Shown here piece by piece: positions 9,466 through 19,085 of a stretch of 64,000 nucleotides of DNA. A model generated the notes under the pieces. That model did no database searches. It saw only the letters and a list, made by a program, of their open reading frames with translations, and was not told where the DNA came from. Origin of the DNA: Rubrivivax sp. (GTDB taxonomy: Bacteria > Pseudomonadota > Gammaproteobacteria > Burkholderiales > Burkholderiaceae_C); contig JAIXYO010000072.1 of the NCBI GenBank assembly GCA_027490215.1, positions 1 to 64,000 on the forward strand. Reading direction: 5' to 3'. Position 1 is the stretch's first letter, and every line of letters begins with the position of its first letter. Position numbers and translations under genes: made by a program.

Positions 9466-10448
9466 GCCAGGAAATGATCGAACGACGACGACGCATGCAG
9501 GACCGCATGCCCATCGGCATCGACCAGGCCGATGTGTGCCTCCTGTCCGGAGCCAGCGCGCTGGACGATGCGACCGATGCGTGTCAAGGCGAGGCCCGTG
9601 GCGATTCCCGCCGCGCTCACCTGCTGCGCGCGACCCGGCGGTGCGGTGAACAGCAGTTCGTAGTCGTCACCGCCGGACAGCGTGCACAGCCTCTGCACGG
9701 CCAGCGGCTGCGCGCGAAGCACCGTGCTTCGCGGCAGGGCATCGACGTCCACAAGCGCATCGACACCGGAGCGCTGCAGCACATGGGTCAGATCGCCGAG
9801 CAGGCCGTCGGACAGGTCGATCGCACTCGTCGCAACACCGCGCAACGCCAAGCCGAGCGCAACGCGCGGCTGCGGCAACTCCATGGCTCGGCGCACCGTG
9901 TCGAAGTCCTCCCCGGCCAGCGTCAAGGTGCCGCGAAAGGCTTCGAGCGCCAGACGTGCGTCGCCCAGGTTGCCGCTCACGTAAAGCTCGTCGCCGGCCC
10001 GTGCGCCTGAGCGCAGCAAGGCGCCCGCGCCGGGCGTCGTCGGCACCTGACCGAAGATACTGATGCAGATGTTCAGCGGGCCGCGCGTCGTGTCGCCGCC
10101 GATCAGTTCGCAGCTGTGCGCATCGGCCAGCGCAAGCAGCCCTCGCGAAAAGTCGTCGAGGAACACCTCATCAGCGCTCGGCAAGGCCAGGGCCAGAGTG
10201 AATGCCAATGGCTCCGCCCCACAGGCGGCCAGATCACTCAGGTTGACCGCCAGTGCCTTGTGACCGAGGCGCCCAGGCGCCACTGTCGAGAGAAAATGAC
10301 GGCCTTCGACCAGCATGTCGCACGAAGTGGCGAGCTGCATCCCCGGCGGCACGGCCAGAAGTGCACAGTCGTCACCGATGCCCAGCGCCGCACGCCGCGC
10401 CGGGCGGTCGAAATACTTCGCAATGAGGTCGAATTCACCGAGCGACAT
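9462..10448 (-). CDS. thiL: Thiamine-monophosphate kinase
   Basis: Phosphorylates thiamine monophosphate to the active cofactor thiamine diphosphate. The 328-residue protein shows the ThiL N terminus GEFDLIAKYF, the GDDCALL nucleotide-binding segment, GGDTTRGPLN and the DLSDGLLGDL motif. It is the first gene of a four-gene overlapping minus-strand chain and is divergent from maeB across about 80 bases. Confidence 0.96.
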   Translation of the reverse strand: MSLGEFDLIAKYFDRPARRAALGIGDDCALLAVPPGMQLATSCDMLVEGRHFLSTVAPGRLGHKALAVNLSDLAACGAEPLAFTLALALPSADEVFLDDFSRGLLALADAHSCELIGGDTTRGPLNICISIFGQVPTTPGAGALLRSGARAGDELYVSGNLGDARLALEAFRGTLTLAGEDFDTVRRAMELPQPRVALGLALRGVATSAIDLSDGLLGDLTHVLQRSGVDALVDVDALPRSTVLRAQPLAVQRLCTLSGGDDYELLFTAPPGRAQQVSAAGIATGLALTRIGRIVQRAGSGQEAHIGLVDADGHAVLHASSSFDHFLA

Positions 10449-10529
10449 CAGCGCATTCTCGCCGCGAGCACGGGCGTATCGTTACGCCAACCGACAAGCC
10501 GGACAGGCCGGCTTCCAACAGGAATATCC

Positions 10530-12827
10530 ATGACGACATCCAACGACAGCAAACACGCCGAATTGCGGCGTGCTGCGCTCGAGTACCACGAGTTCCCGAC
10601 GCCGGGCAAGATCGCGATCGCGCCGACCAAGCAATTGGTCAATCAGCGAGATCTCGCCCTGGCCTACTCACCAGGCGTCGCTGCAGCCTGCGAAGAAATC
10701 GTTGCCGACCCCGCCAACGCCTACAAGTACACCGCGCGCGGCAACCTGGTCGCCGTGATCACCAACGGCACCGCAGTGCTCGGGCTGGGCGACATCGGGC
10801 CGCTGGCGGCCAAGCCGGTGATGGAAGGCAAGGCGGTACTGTTCAAGAAGTTCGCCGGCATCGACGTGTTCGACATCGAGTTGGCCGAGCGCAACCTCGA
10901 TAAGCTGATCGACACGATTGCAGCTCTCGAGCCGACCTTCGGCGGCATCAACCTCGAGGACATCAAGGCGCCAGATTGCTTCTACGTCGAGCGCGCACTG
11001 CGTCAGCGGATGAAGATCCCGGTTTTCCACGACGACCAGCATGGCACAGCCATCGTGGTCGGCGCCGCGGTGTTGAATGCCTTGCGGGTGACGGGCAAGG
11101 ACATGAAGGAGATCAAGCTGGTCACCTCGGGTGCGGGCGCCGCCGCGCTGGCCTGCCTGACACTGCTGGTGAAACTGGGCCTGCCGCGCGAGAACATCTG
11201 GGTCACCGACCTGGCCGGCGTGGTCTATGAAGGCCGCACCGAGTTGATGGACGAGGACAAGATCGTCTTCGCGCAGAAGACCTCGCACCGCAGTCTGGCC
11301 GATGTGATGCGCGGTGCTGACGTCTTCCTGGGCTTGAGCGCGGGCGGTGTGCTGAAGAAGGAGGTCGTCGCAACGATGAATGCGAACCCGGTCATCTTCG
11401 CGCTGGCCAACCCGACACCCGAAATCCTGCCGGAAGAAATCAAGGAGGTGCGCAGCGACGCGATCATCGCGACGGGCCGCACCGACTACCCGAACCAGGT
11501 CAACAACGTCCTGTGCTTTCCATACATCTTCCGCGGCGCGCTCGATTCGGGTGCAACGACCATCACGGTGGAAATGGAGATCGCCGCCGTGCATGCGATC
11601 GCCGAACTGGCGCAGGCAGAGCAAAGCGAGGTCGTGGCCGCTGCATACGCTGGTGCCACGCTGAGCTTCGGACCGGAGTACCTGATTCCGAAACCGTTCG
11701 ACCCACGGCTGATGATCAAGATTGCACCTGCGGTGGCGCAGGCTGCGGCCGAGTCCGGCGTCGCCGCTCGGCCGGTGCGCGACCTGGAGGCCTACCGCCA
11801 GAAGCTGCTGAGCTTCGTCTACGCCTCGGGCACGACCATGAAGCCCATTTTCAACCTGGCCAAGCGTGCGCAGAACAAGCGCGTCGCCTACGCCGAGGGC
11901 GAAGAAGAACGTGTGCTGCGCGCCGCACAGATCGTGGTCGACGAGGCCCTGGCGCGCCCGACGCTGATCGGGCGACCCGATGTCATCGCCTCACGCATCG
12001 AGAAGTTCGGCCTGCGGCTCGAGGCAGGGCGCGACTATGACGTCGTCAACACCGACAACGACCACCGCTACCGCGACTACTGGCAAACCTACCACCAGCT
12101 CACCTCGCGCAAGGGCATCACGGAGCAGATCGCCAAGATCGAGATGCGCCGGCGCCTGACGTTGATCGGCTCGATGCTGCTGCACAAGGGCGAAGTCGAC
12201 GGCATGCTGTGCGGCACCTGGGGCAACACCGCCTATCACCTGAACTACATCGATCAGGTCATCGGGCAACGGGAAGGCGCGAACACCTACGCCTGCATGA
12301 ACAGCCTGCTGTTGCCCGGTCGCCAGATCATGCTGGTCGACACCCACATCAACTACGACCCCACGGCCGAACAACTGGCCGAGATCACGACGATGGCGGC
12401 CGAAGAGATGGTGCGTCTGGGGCTGCGGCCGAAGGCTGCTCTGCTCTCGCACAGCAACTTCGGCTCCAGCAACCACCCGTCGGCGGTCAAGATGCGCGAT
12501 ACCCTGGCGCTGCTGCGACAAAACACGCCGTGGCTGGAGGTCGATGGCGAAATGCACGGCGACACCGCACTCGATGCAGATTACCGCCGAGGCCTCATGC
12601 CCACGAGCACGCTCAGCGGCGAAGCCAACTTGCTGGTGCTACCCAACATTGATGCCGCCAACATCGCCTACAACCTGCTGAAGACTGCGGCCGGCGGCGG
12701 CATTGCGATCGGCCCTGTGCTGCTCGGTGCGGCCAAACCGGTGCATATCCTGACCGCCTCGGCGACCGTGCGGCGCATCGTCAACATGACGGCACTGGCC
12801 GTCGCCGATGCCAACGCTGCTCGCTGA
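10530..12827 (+). CDS. maeB: NADP-dependent malic enzyme with phosphotransacetylase-like domain
   Basis: Oxidative decarboxylation of malate to pyruvate with NADPH production. The 765-residue MaeB-type protein has an N-terminal malic domain ([37 protein letters not shown]), an NAD(P)-binding domain ([13 protein letters not shown]) and a C-terminal phosphate acetyltransferase-like domain from about residue 430, probably regulatory as in E. coli MaeB. The start at 10530 ([12 protein letters not shown]) is chosen by family length; the open frame extends upstream only as an antisense shadow of thiL. Confidence 0.96.
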   Translation: MTTSNDSKHAELRRAALEYHEFPTPGKIAIAPTKQLVNQRDLALAYSPGVAAACEEIVADPANAYKYTARGNLVAVITNGTAVLGLGDIGPLAAKPVMEGKAVLFKKFAGIDVFDIELAERNLDKLIDTIAALEPTFGGINLEDIKAPDCFYVERALRQRMKIPVFHDDQHGTAIVVGAAVLNALRVTGKDMKEIKLVTSGAGAAALACLTLLVKLGLPRENIWVTDLAGVVYEGRTELMDEDKIVFAQKTSHRSLADVMRGADVFLGLSAGGVLKKEVVATMNANPVIFALANPTPEILPEEIKEVRSDAIIATGRTDYPNQVNNVLCFPYIFRGALDSGATTITVEMEIAAVHAIAELAQAEQSEVVAAAYAGATLSFGPEYLIPKPFDPRLMIKIAPAVAQAAAESGVAARPVRDLEAYRQKLLSFVYASGTTMKPIFNLAKRAQNKRVAYAEGEEERVLRAAQIVVDEALARPTLIGRPDVIASRIEKFGLRLEAGRDYDVVNTDNDHRYRDYWQTYHQLTSRKGITEQIAKIEMRRRLTLIGSMLLHKGEVDGMLCGTWGNTAYHLNYIDQVIGQREGANTYACMNSLLLPGRQIMLVDTHINYDPTAEQLAEITTMAAEEMVRLGLRPKAALLSHSNFGSSNHPSAVKMRDTLALLRQNTPWLEVDGEMHGDTALDADYRRGLMPTSTLSGEANLLVLPNIDAANIAYNLLKTAAGGGIAIGPVLLGAAKPVHILTASATVRRIVNMTALAVADANAAR

Positions 12828-12849
12828 AAGTCAGAATCGCAAACCACGG

Positions 12850-12875
12850 TGCGAGGACTGCGCGCAGTCCTCGCA
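12850..12875. terminator. 26-bp perfect palindrome after maeB
   Basis: A perfect inverted repeat beginning TGCGAGGACTGCG starts 22 bases after the maeB stop codon. It can form an 11-bp stem with a 4-base loop in RNA. No T-run follows, so it is either a weak or factor-assisted terminator or a 3'-end stabilising hairpin. Confidence 0.55.
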
Positions 12876-13052
12876 CGCCCGGACAAAGCCGTTCAGGGTG
12901 ATTCCTGGGGATTTATGACGATTTCAAGACCCCGTTTAGGCGCGACGGCCTACTGGGCTCGCAAGCATGCAGCCGTAGATTCAACGGTCTCTTATTTGAA
13001 TGTGAGCGATTACTCTTAGGCATGGGATCGTGGCCTGGATTGATGCACCGGC

Positions 13053-13081
13053 TTGAGGTTTTGCGCCCAATTCGGTACCAT
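13053..13081 (+). promoter_or_regulatory. Sigma-70-like promoter of the ribonuclease-barstar operon
   Basis: TTGAGG at 13053-13058 and TACCAT at 13076-13081 are separated by exactly 17 bases. The inferred start near 13088 leaves a short leader containing AGGGA before the GTG start codon at 13109. The rest of the 12828-13108 spacer shows only the palindrome after maeB. Confidence 0.6.
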
Positions 13082-13108
13082 CTCTCATTCTCAATTCAGG
13101 GATAACCC

Positions 13109-13537
13109 GTGTTTTTGTCGCGCCTGTTTCGGGCTCCCCAGAAACGCCCCGCTTCTGTCATCGGTTCGCTGATGGCGGCCTGTGCGGTCAGCGTTTTTTT
13201 GTTGACCAGCACGTCCTGGGCCAGAGATGGGGGAGTCGAGGCAAGTGTTTCGGTCGTTGAGCTGAAACAACTGCCTCCGGAAGCGAGACATACCCATGCG
13301 TTGATTCATTCTGGCGGGCCGTTCCCGTACCGCAAGGATGGCACCGTATTCGGCAACCGGGAGCGGTTGTTGCCGGATCAAGCACGTGGGTTCTACCGCG
13401 AATACACCGTGGCGACCCCCGGGTCGCGTGACAGAGGCGCCCGGCGCATCGTCTGCGGCGGAAAGCAGCGGCAGACACCTGAGCGCTGTTTTTACAGCGC
13501 CGATCACTACGCGAGCTTCAAACGCATCGTGCAGTGA
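13109..13537 (+). CDS. Exported guanyl-preferring ribonuclease (N1/T1, barnase/RNase Sa type)
   Basis: Small ribonuclease of the microbial N1/T1 superfamily, 142 residues including an N-terminal export signal (hydrophobic core about residues 17-38). The fold's signature is clear: GGPFPYRKDGTVFGNRE, then FYREYTV with the likely general base Glu98, arginines at about 112-113, and the catalytic His133 in YSADHYASF. Two cysteines (about 116 and 127) could form a disulfide. The start is GTG with AGGGA correctly spaced. The next gene encodes barstar, the classic inhibitor of such enzymes, which would protect the producer before secretion. A role in competition, nutrient acquisition or toxicity is not resolved by sequence. 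Confidence 0.9.
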   Translation: MFLSRLFRAPQKRPASVIGSLMAACAVSVFLLTSTSWARDGGVEASVSVVELKQLPPEARHTHALIHSGGPFPYRKDGTVFGNRERLLPDQARGFYREYTVATPGSRDRGARRIVCGGKQRQTPERCFYSADHYASFKRIVQ

Positions 13538-13576
13538 ACGGCGCGCGAGTTACTTGACCACAGGAGGAACGAGTCC

Positions 13577-13972
13577 ATGCTCTTGCAGACCGTCCGATCG
13601 AACATCGTCCAATCGATACGCGCTTACCGCGTCGAGGATCTGATGCTGGCCGCGCAAAACGCTGACCAGCATTTCCTCTACGCCAACCTGACGACGGCCC
13701 AGTCGAAACAAGAGGTTCTCGACACCATCGCCGAGGCGTTCATGTTCCCGCTGCATTTCGGCAAGAACCTTGATGCCCTCTACGACTGCATGACCGATCT
13801 GGTCCACAAGGCCGGCTCGCAGCCAGGCTTCGTGGTCGTGCTGGAGCAGTTGCCCGATAACCCTCGCTTCGATCGCGAGGCGCGCGAGCAGTTGCTCGAT
13901 GTGTTTCGCGATGCGGCCGATTTCTGGGCCGAACGGAAGGTCGCTTTCAGGTGCTTCTATTCTTTTCAGTAG
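13577..13972 (+). CDS. Barstar-family ribonuclease inhibitor
   Basis: Cytoplasmic barstar-like protein of 131 residues, with the family core FMFPLHFGKNLDALYDCMTDL and the C-terminal hydrophobic strand ending VAFRCFYSF. An AGGAGG ribosome binding site precedes the ATG. It follows the ribonuclease gene by 39 bases on the same strand with no promoter between them, so the two form an effector-immunity style pair. A hairpin starts at its stop codon. Confidence 0.93.
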   Translation: MLLQTVRSNIVQSIRAYRVEDLMLAAQNADQHFLYANLTTAQSKQEVLDTIAEAFMFPLHFGKNLDALYDCMTDLVHKAGSQPGFVVVLEQLPDNPRFDREAREQLLDVFRDAADFWAERKVAFRCFYSFQ

Positions 13973-14144
13973 CCCGCTCACAAGAACTTGGTTCTTGGGA
14001 GCGGGCTACCGAAACGACCAGCCCTTGCGAAAAGCCCACCAAGCCTGCAGCAAAAAGTGCAGCCAACGCCAGCTTCGGCATGAACATGCCGCTGATGAGC
14101 AGCGCATTCGACACATCGATGTGGCTGAACGCGGCGTGATGCAT
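13947..14144 (-). CDS. Possible small membrane protein (doubtful)
   Basis: A 65-codon minus-strand frame between the barstar hairpin and the rsmA terminator. It encodes one hydrophobic helix (MFMPKLALAALFAAGLVGF) and a polar tail, but the tail is the antisense of the barstar hairpin and no good ribosome binding site precedes the start. It may be a chance frame. It is listed because the spacer 14010-14187 holds nothing else. Confidence 0.15.
   Translation of the reverse strand: MHHAAFSHIDVSNALLISGMFMPKLALAALFAAGLVGFSQGLVVSVARSQEPSSCERATEKNRST
13970..14009 (+). terminator. Hairpin at the end of the ribonuclease-barstar operon
   Basis: An inverted repeat starting at the barstar stop codon pairs AGCCCGCTC with GAGCGGGCT and AAGAAC with GTTCTT around a 3-base loop, with one internal mismatch bulge. 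There is no T-run, so termination is inferred from position and stem strength. Confidence 0.5.
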
Positions 14145-14187
14145 ATCCACCAGCCCCGTGATGACCGTGGCTGGTGCGATTGGAGAT

Positions 14188-14215
14188 AACAAGGCGGCCT
14201 GCAGGCCGCCTTGTT
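14188..14215. terminator. Bidirectional terminator palindrome beside rsmA
   Basis: A perfect 28-bp palindrome with GC-rich arms (AAGGCGGCCTG) flanked by AACA/TGTT overlaps the rsmA stop codon region. It is a strong stem for the leftward lptD-surA-rsmA transcripts and for rightward read-through from the barstar side. Confidence 0.7.
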
Positions 14216-14979
14216 CATTGTTGGCTTAGAGCGCTCGCCAGTCCAAGGTACTCGGTCACGGGCACTTCTTCGGCTCGGCGCTGCAGGTCGAACATGCCGC
14301 TGTAGCGCCGTTCTTCGAGCCAGCGGCCCAGGGTGTTGCGCAGCACCTTGCGCCGCTGTGAGAACGCCACCGTGACCAGCTCGCCGAGCAGCGCCGCGTC
14401 GATGTCGATACGGGCCGGCAACGGCAGCATGCGGACCACTGCCGATCGCACCTTCGGAGGAGGGTCGAAAGCTTCGGGTTCGACATCGAGCACCGAAGTG
14501 ATCTCATAGCGCCACTGCAGCATCACCGACAGTCGGCCATAGGTCTTGCTGCCTGGCTCCGCTGCCATGCGCTCCACGACTTCCTTTTGCAGCATGAAGT
14601 GCTGATCAATCACCCGTGATGCCGACGGCAGCAGATGAAACAGGATCGGCGTCGAGATGTTGTAGGGCAGGTTGCCGACCACCCGCAGCGACTGGCCCGC
14701 AGCGGTCGCCAGCGCATCAAAATCGACCTTCAGCACATCAGCCTCGATAACCGTCAGCGCCTGCCGGCGCCTCAGCTGCGTCGCGAGGTCGCGGTCGAGC
14801 TCAATGACCGTGAGCTGCCGACACCGATCGAGCAAGGGGAAGGTCATCGCGCCCAGTCCAGGGCCGATCTCCACCAACGCATCGGTCTCAAGTGGCGCAA
14901 TCGCATCAACGATGGCGTCGATCGCGAAGCGGTCGCTGAGGAAATGCTGCCCGAAACGCTTGCGGGCGATGTGCGCCAT
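14215..14979 (-). CDS. rsmA: 16S rRNA dimethyladenosine transferase (KsgA)
   Basis: Dimethylates two adjacent adenosines in the 3' hairpin of 16S rRNA during 30S maturation. The 254-residue protein has the family N terminus [12 protein letters not shown], the SAM-binding motif [10 protein letters not shown], and [15 protein letters not shown] containing the catalytic NLPY. Nearest upstream is surA; the lptD-surA-rsmA order is the E. coli one without pdxA between them. Confidence 0.97.
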   Translation of the reverse strand: MAHIARKRFGQHFLSDRFAIDAIVDAIAPLETDALVEIGPGLGAMTFPLLDRCRQLTVIELDRDLATQLRRRQALTVIEADVLKVDFDALATAAGQSLRVVGNLPYNISTPILFHLLPSASRVIDQHFMLQKEVVERMAAEPGSKTYGRLSVMLQWRYEITSVLDVEPEAFDPPPKVRSAVVRMLPLPARIDIDAALLGELVTVAFSQRRKVLRNTLGRWLEERRYSGMFDLQRRAEEVPVTEYLGLASALSQQ

Positions 14980-15042
14980 CAGTGGGAGCGGCGCTGGCGG
15001 CTCGCGGTCACACGAGCCAAGCGCAACTGAAGACGCGCGTTG

Positions 15043-16368
15043 TCAAAGTGGCGGCTCGCGCATTTCAATGTACGTGCGCTGACGCAACTCGCGGGTCCAC
15101 TCCGCATAGGCTTCGTCAAACTTCTTCTCGCGCAGGACGTTGCGGGCCTGTTCGCGCTCCTGTCGTGGATCCAGTGCCGCTTGGCGTCGCTCAAGCACCT
15201 GGATCAGGTGAATACCAAAACGGGAAATCACCGGATCCGACACTTCGCCGATGGGCAGGGCCTTCATGGCATCCTCGAATTCGGGCACGAAGACGCCTGG
15301 CATGGTCCAGCCGAGGTCGCCGCCCTGTGCTGCGCTGCCGTCTTCCGAATGCGCTTTCGCTGCGGCCTCGAACGTCACAGCCCCGGTCACGATCTGCGCC
15401 TTGATCTGTGCCGACTGGCGGAGGACTGCCGCCTCATCGAGTTGGGCGCTGGGGCGAAGCAGGATGTGGCGTGAGTGGGTTTCGATGACGGAAAAGGCCT
15501 GGGAGTCCTGGCGCTCGACAACCTTCAGCAGATGGAAGCCGGCGCCGGTGCGCAACACGGTGGGCGCGACCTGACCGGACGCGACGCCCCGCACATGTTC
15601 GATGAACGCGTCGGGGAGGCGATCGACCGGGCGCAAACCCAGCTCGCCACCGCTGGCCTTGTCACGCTCATCGGACACCAGGTCGCGGGCCACAGCCTCG
15701 AACGCCTCGCCCCCGCGGACGCGGGCCAGGGCCGCGTCCGCACGGCCCTTGAGCCGCGCGACTTCCGCGTCGGAGGCGCTCTCGGGCACAGGGATCAGGA
15801 TCTGCGCGAGGTTGTACGAAGGCGTCGCCGCCTTGTCGGCGCGCTGCTTGGCCAGCAAGGCATCGATATCTGCATCGGTGATTCGAATGCGCGACTGCAC
15901 CTCCCGCTCTCGCACCCTCTCGAGCAGCATCTGCTCACGCACGTTCTTGCGGAAGCGCGCGAAGTCGATGCCTTCTCTGGCCAGTTGTTCGCGCATCTGG
16001 GCCATCGTGACCTTGTTCTGCGCCGCGACGTTGGCGACCGCGCGGTCGAGTTCCGCGTCGTCGATGCGCGGCCCGCTCTCGCGGGCATAAGCCAGTTGCG
16101 CACGTTCGTCGATCAGACCGTCCAGGATCTGCTTGCGTAGCACGCTGTCGGGCGGAAGGCGCTGCCCTGCACGCGCCGCGTTCTCACGCGTGCGCTCCAG
16201 GCGTTGCTCAATTTCGATGGCCGTCACCAACTCCTGGTTCACCACGGCCACGATGAAGTCACCCGGCTGAACGACCTCCTGAGCCTGGGCATGTGGAGAC
16301 ACCAGGGCACAGGTCATCAGCCCCGCCGTCAGCAGGGCGGCCATGATCGATTTCAACGGTTCACTCAT
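15043..16368 (-). CDS. surA: Periplasmic chaperone/peptidyl-prolyl isomerase SurA
   Basis: Chaperone that escorts outer-membrane proteins, including LptD, through the periplasm; 441 residues. An N-terminal signal sequence (cleavage near AQA-QE) is followed by the SurA N domain (VVNQELVTAIEIEQRL) and two parvulin-type domains (about residues 180-280 and 290-395; for example GGELGLRPVDRLPDAF and GGDLGWTMPG). The start at 16368 gives a normal signal peptide and overlaps the lptD stop by 8 bases; the longer open frame to 16431 is lptD antisense. Confidence 0.95.
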   Translation of the reverse strand: MSEPLKSIMAALLTAGLMTCALVSPHAQAQEVVQPGDFIVAVVNQELVTAIEIEQRLERTRENAARAGQRLPPDSVLRKQILDGLIDERAQLAYARESGPRIDDAELDRAVANVAAQNKVTMAQMREQLAREGIDFARFRKNVREQMLLERVREREVQSRIRITDADIDALLAKQRADKAATPSYNLAQILIPVPESASDAEVARLKGRADAALARVRGGEAFEAVARDLVSDERDKASGGELGLRPVDRLPDAFIEHVRGVASGQVAPTVLRTGAGFHLLKVVERQDSQAFSVIETHSRHILLRPSAQLDEAAVLRQSAQIKAQIVTGAVTFEAAAKAHSEDGSAAQGGDLGWTMPGVFVPEFEDAMKALPIGEVSDPVISRFGIHLIQVLERRQAALDPRQEREQARNVLREKKFDEAYAEWTRELRQRTYIEMREPPL

Positions 16369-18955
16369 ACAGAAGATTCGAGGACTGCGTGGCCTGCGGC
16401 CCGTCGCGCAAAAGGCGATACCCAGGGACATTGTCCTTCAGCACCTGAAGCGGATTCGATCCGAGGCGAGATAAGCCGACGAATTCAATTTGAAACAGCA
16501 GCCGGGTGGTCGCTTTGCTGCTCCCAGTGGACAGGCGCTCGGCGACCACGCGAGCGATCCAGCAACCAGCGTCGTACTCAAAGCCCATGATGCCATCGAC
16601 GAGTCGGCTGTCCCGGGTGCTGTAGTTGATGCGTCCCACGGTGTAGAGCGAGCCGGTGCAGGTGCCGAGATTGCCGCGCTCATCGTCGGCCTGCCCGCTG
16701 AGGTCTGGCGTGCGGCCGTAGACCGGCCACTGCCAGCCTGTCTCGACTTGCTCGCTGGCCCCTCGAACCTGGCGGTAGATCAGGCTCACGGTGCGGAACG
16801 GCGACGGCGAGTAGGTGACGCCGCTTGTCGAACTGATAAAGGCATTGACCTGCGGGTTGTATTGCAGCGTGGTGCCCAGTGTCCAGTGTGGAATGACACT
16901 CGTCGACCCCAGCAGCAGCAGATCTGACACGCGCCGGGTGAGCGGCGTACCCAGTGGTGTGATGCGCTGGTCACTCAACAGGTAGCGCTGCACCGCGCCC
17001 AGGCGCATGACTTCTGCGCCGGTTTGCGGGTTGATCAGCCGGGTGTTCGCGCCAGCGATGACCTGGTTGGAGTCCGAAACCCGGTCGATACCGGAGAACG
17101 CGTTCTCGCTGAACGCGGTTTCGAAATTCAGGTCCCGCGCTGCTGAATCGAAGATCGGGAAGCTACCCTGCTTGCGATAAGGCGTGTACACGTACAAAAC
17201 ACGGGGCTCAAGGGTCTGCAACAAGTCGGTGCCGAACCAGTTGGACTCACGCTCGAGCACCCACGCGCTGTCAAGGCTGACGGTCGGGATCGCTCGCGAG
17301 GACTGCTTGTTGCCACCCGTCACCACAGCGCGACTGAGCGAGTACGCGGCAGCATTCAGCGCCAGCTTCGGCGTCAGCGTCCAGCCCGGCGTGGTGACCC
17401 ACGGGTAGCTGATCGATGTCAGCGCATGGACCCGATCGCCGTCCAGCCGGCGGGATTCGATGGTCGATCCCGGGTTCGTGAACCGGTTGTATTCGCCTTC
17501 GAAGCTGATGTCGATTCCATTGCCCACCGTCTGCAGCGTGCGCGCGCCGATCTGTGGCAGGCGCTGGTACGGCGTCACGATCGGGGCGTCACGATCCTGC
17601 AGGACCTGCCAGCGCTGCACGCGCGCATAGGTCGACCAGTCGCCCATTTCGTGCGAGGCCTGGATGTCCGACAGCAGCAGGCGCGGCGTGACCGTGCCCG
17701 GCTCACGCTGGAAGTCTTTCCAGTAGTTGTTGTCGGACATGCGCTTGATGTGGATGGACAGGCGCGTCGCTTCGGAAAAGTCCGCCTCATGCACCGCGCT
17801 GAGCGAATAGCGCGTGCGGTTGGCCACGTTGTCGTAGGGCAGGAGGTTGAAGTTGAGTTGCCCGCTGTAGCTCGGCTCCAGGTAGCGGAATTCGCTGTCC
17901 AGGCCGACACCGCGCCGCAAGCTGGCCGATGGCGTCAACGTGGCATCGCGGTTGGGCGCGATGTTCCAGTACCAAGGTGCTTCGACGCGAACACCGGCAT
18001 TGCTGTCGATCGCCACGCTCGGCGGCAGCCAGCCGGATTTGCGCTCGTTGGTGAGCGGGAAACTGAGCTCCGGCGCCCACAGGATGGGCACACCCAGAAA
18101 ACGAAGCACAGCGCCCTGGGCCACACCGGTGTTGGTGTCGAAATCGGTGTCGATCTGATCGCTGCTGAGCAACCAGGCCGGGCCGCCGCTGCCATCGGCA
18201 GGGCAGCTGCTGTAGGTGGCGTTGGTGGCCACGGAGTGCTGCGGTCCCAGGAAGTCAATGCGGTCCGCGGTGCCACCAGCCTGCGTGCGCCCGAAGAAAT
18301 ACGTCGGGTTGAGGAAGTACCCCTCGAAGCGCTGCGTCTTCAGTTGCAGCTCGGCGCCGCTGTAGCGGTTCTTGTCCTGCGTGATGCTGACGTTACCGCG
18401 CGCCACGGCCAGGTCCTCGGCCTGGTCGTAGGTCAAGCGATCGGTGCTGATCGCCAAATTGCCGCGGCGCAGACGGGCGTCGCCCTCGACGACGGCGTCC
18501 AGATCCGGGCGGCCTCGCAAGGATTGCCCCTGCACGGCAATGGGCAGCAACTTGGCGGCTTCGCCGGTGGGAGGCGGTTGCAGGCTACGCGACAGTTTCA
18601 ACGCGACCCCGGAATCGGTCAGTGCGAGCGGTAGCGGCGCTGCCGGCACACTGCCCGTGGAGCCCAGAAGCGGCTTGCCGGCGGGCGACGCGCCGCGCAG
18701 TGGGGTACCCCACTGCGGGACCGGCGCGTTACTGGCCGGTTCGGGCAAGGCCTTGGCCTGCCGGCGGTCCGGTGTTGTGGTCGGCGCTGCTGTCGGCGTC
18801 GAGCCGATCGGCGGTCGGCCCCATTGCGCACAGGCCTGACCCATGGCGGTGACGAGCACCGTGGTCCACAGCGCGCGAGGCCATGCGCGGCAACTGCCCG
18901 CAGCGACAGGCGGGCCGCCGGAACACGTTGAACTTGCTGGTGAGCGGAGCAACAA
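16361..18955 (-). CDS. lptD: LPS-assembly protein LptD
   Basis: Outer-membrane beta-barrel that inserts lipopolysaccharide into the outer leaflet, partnered by LptE. The 864-residue product has an N-terminal signal region (cleavage near ACA-QW), an OstA-like jellyroll domain (GDARLRRGNLAISTDRLTYDQAEDLAVARGNV), then a long barrel with alternating aromatic strands (WYWNIAPNRDATLTP). The first codon is TTG at 18955 without a clear ribosome binding site; an in-frame ATG about 37 codons later would remove most of the signal peptide, so the start is uncertain. It overlaps surA. Confidence 0.93.
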   Translation of the reverse strand: MLLRSPASSTCSGGPPVAAGSCRAWPRALWTTVLVTAMGQACAQWGRPPIGSTPTAAPTTTPDRRQAKALPEPASNAPVPQWGTPLRGASPAGKPLLGSTGSVPAAPLPLALTDSGVALKLSRSLQPPPTGEAAKLLPIAVQGQSLRGRPDLDAVVEGDARLRRGNLAISTDRLTYDQAEDLAVARGNVSITQDKNRYSGAELQLKTQRFEGYFLNPTYFFGRTQAGGTADRIDFLGPQHSVATNATYSSCPADGSGGPAWLLSSDQIDTDFDTNTGVAQGAVLRFLGVPILWAPELSFPLTNERKSGWLPPSVAIDSNAGVRVEAPWYWNIAPNRDATLTPSASLRRGVGLDSEFRYLEPSYSGQLNFNLLPYDNVANRTRYSLSAVHEADFSEATRLSIHIKRMSDNNYWKDFQREPGTVTPRLLLSDIQASHEMGDWSTYARVQRWQVLQDRDAPIVTPYQRLPQIGARTLQTVGNGIDISFEGEYNRFTNPGSTIESRRLDGDRVHALTSISYPWVTTPGWTLTPKLALNAAAYSLSRAVVTGGNKQSSRAIPTVSLDSAWVLERESNWFGTDLLQTLEPRVLYVYTPYRKQGSFPIFDSAARDLNFETAFSENAFSGIDRVSDSNQVIAGANTRLINPQTGAEVMRLGAVQRYLLSDQRITPLGTPLTRRVSDLLLLGSTSVIPHWTLGTTLQYNPQVNAFISSTSGVTYSPSPFRTVSLIYRQVRGASEQVETGWQWPVYGRTPDLSGQADDERGNLGTCTGSLYTVGRINYSTRDSRLVDGIMGFEYDAGCWIARVVAERLSTGSSKATTRLLFQIEFVGLSRLGSNPLQVLKDNVPGYRLLRDGPQATQSSNLLYE

Positions 18956-19085
18956 AGAAGGCGAGGGGCAGACGGAGGGGTGGCGTGCGCCACGAGCGCG
19001 AGCATCGATTTGTAAAATCGATTATCCATGAGGGTGTGTGCGCACAAACCCGCAGGCCACCCGAGACGTCAGGCAACGCCAAACG

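Noticed and set aside
19008-19026. ATCGAT-N7-ATCGAT repeat in the lptD-amgK spacer as an operator
   Set aside because: Each arm is a self-complementary restriction-site-like hexamer in an AT-rich stretch; chance is likely and no regulator can be proposed.
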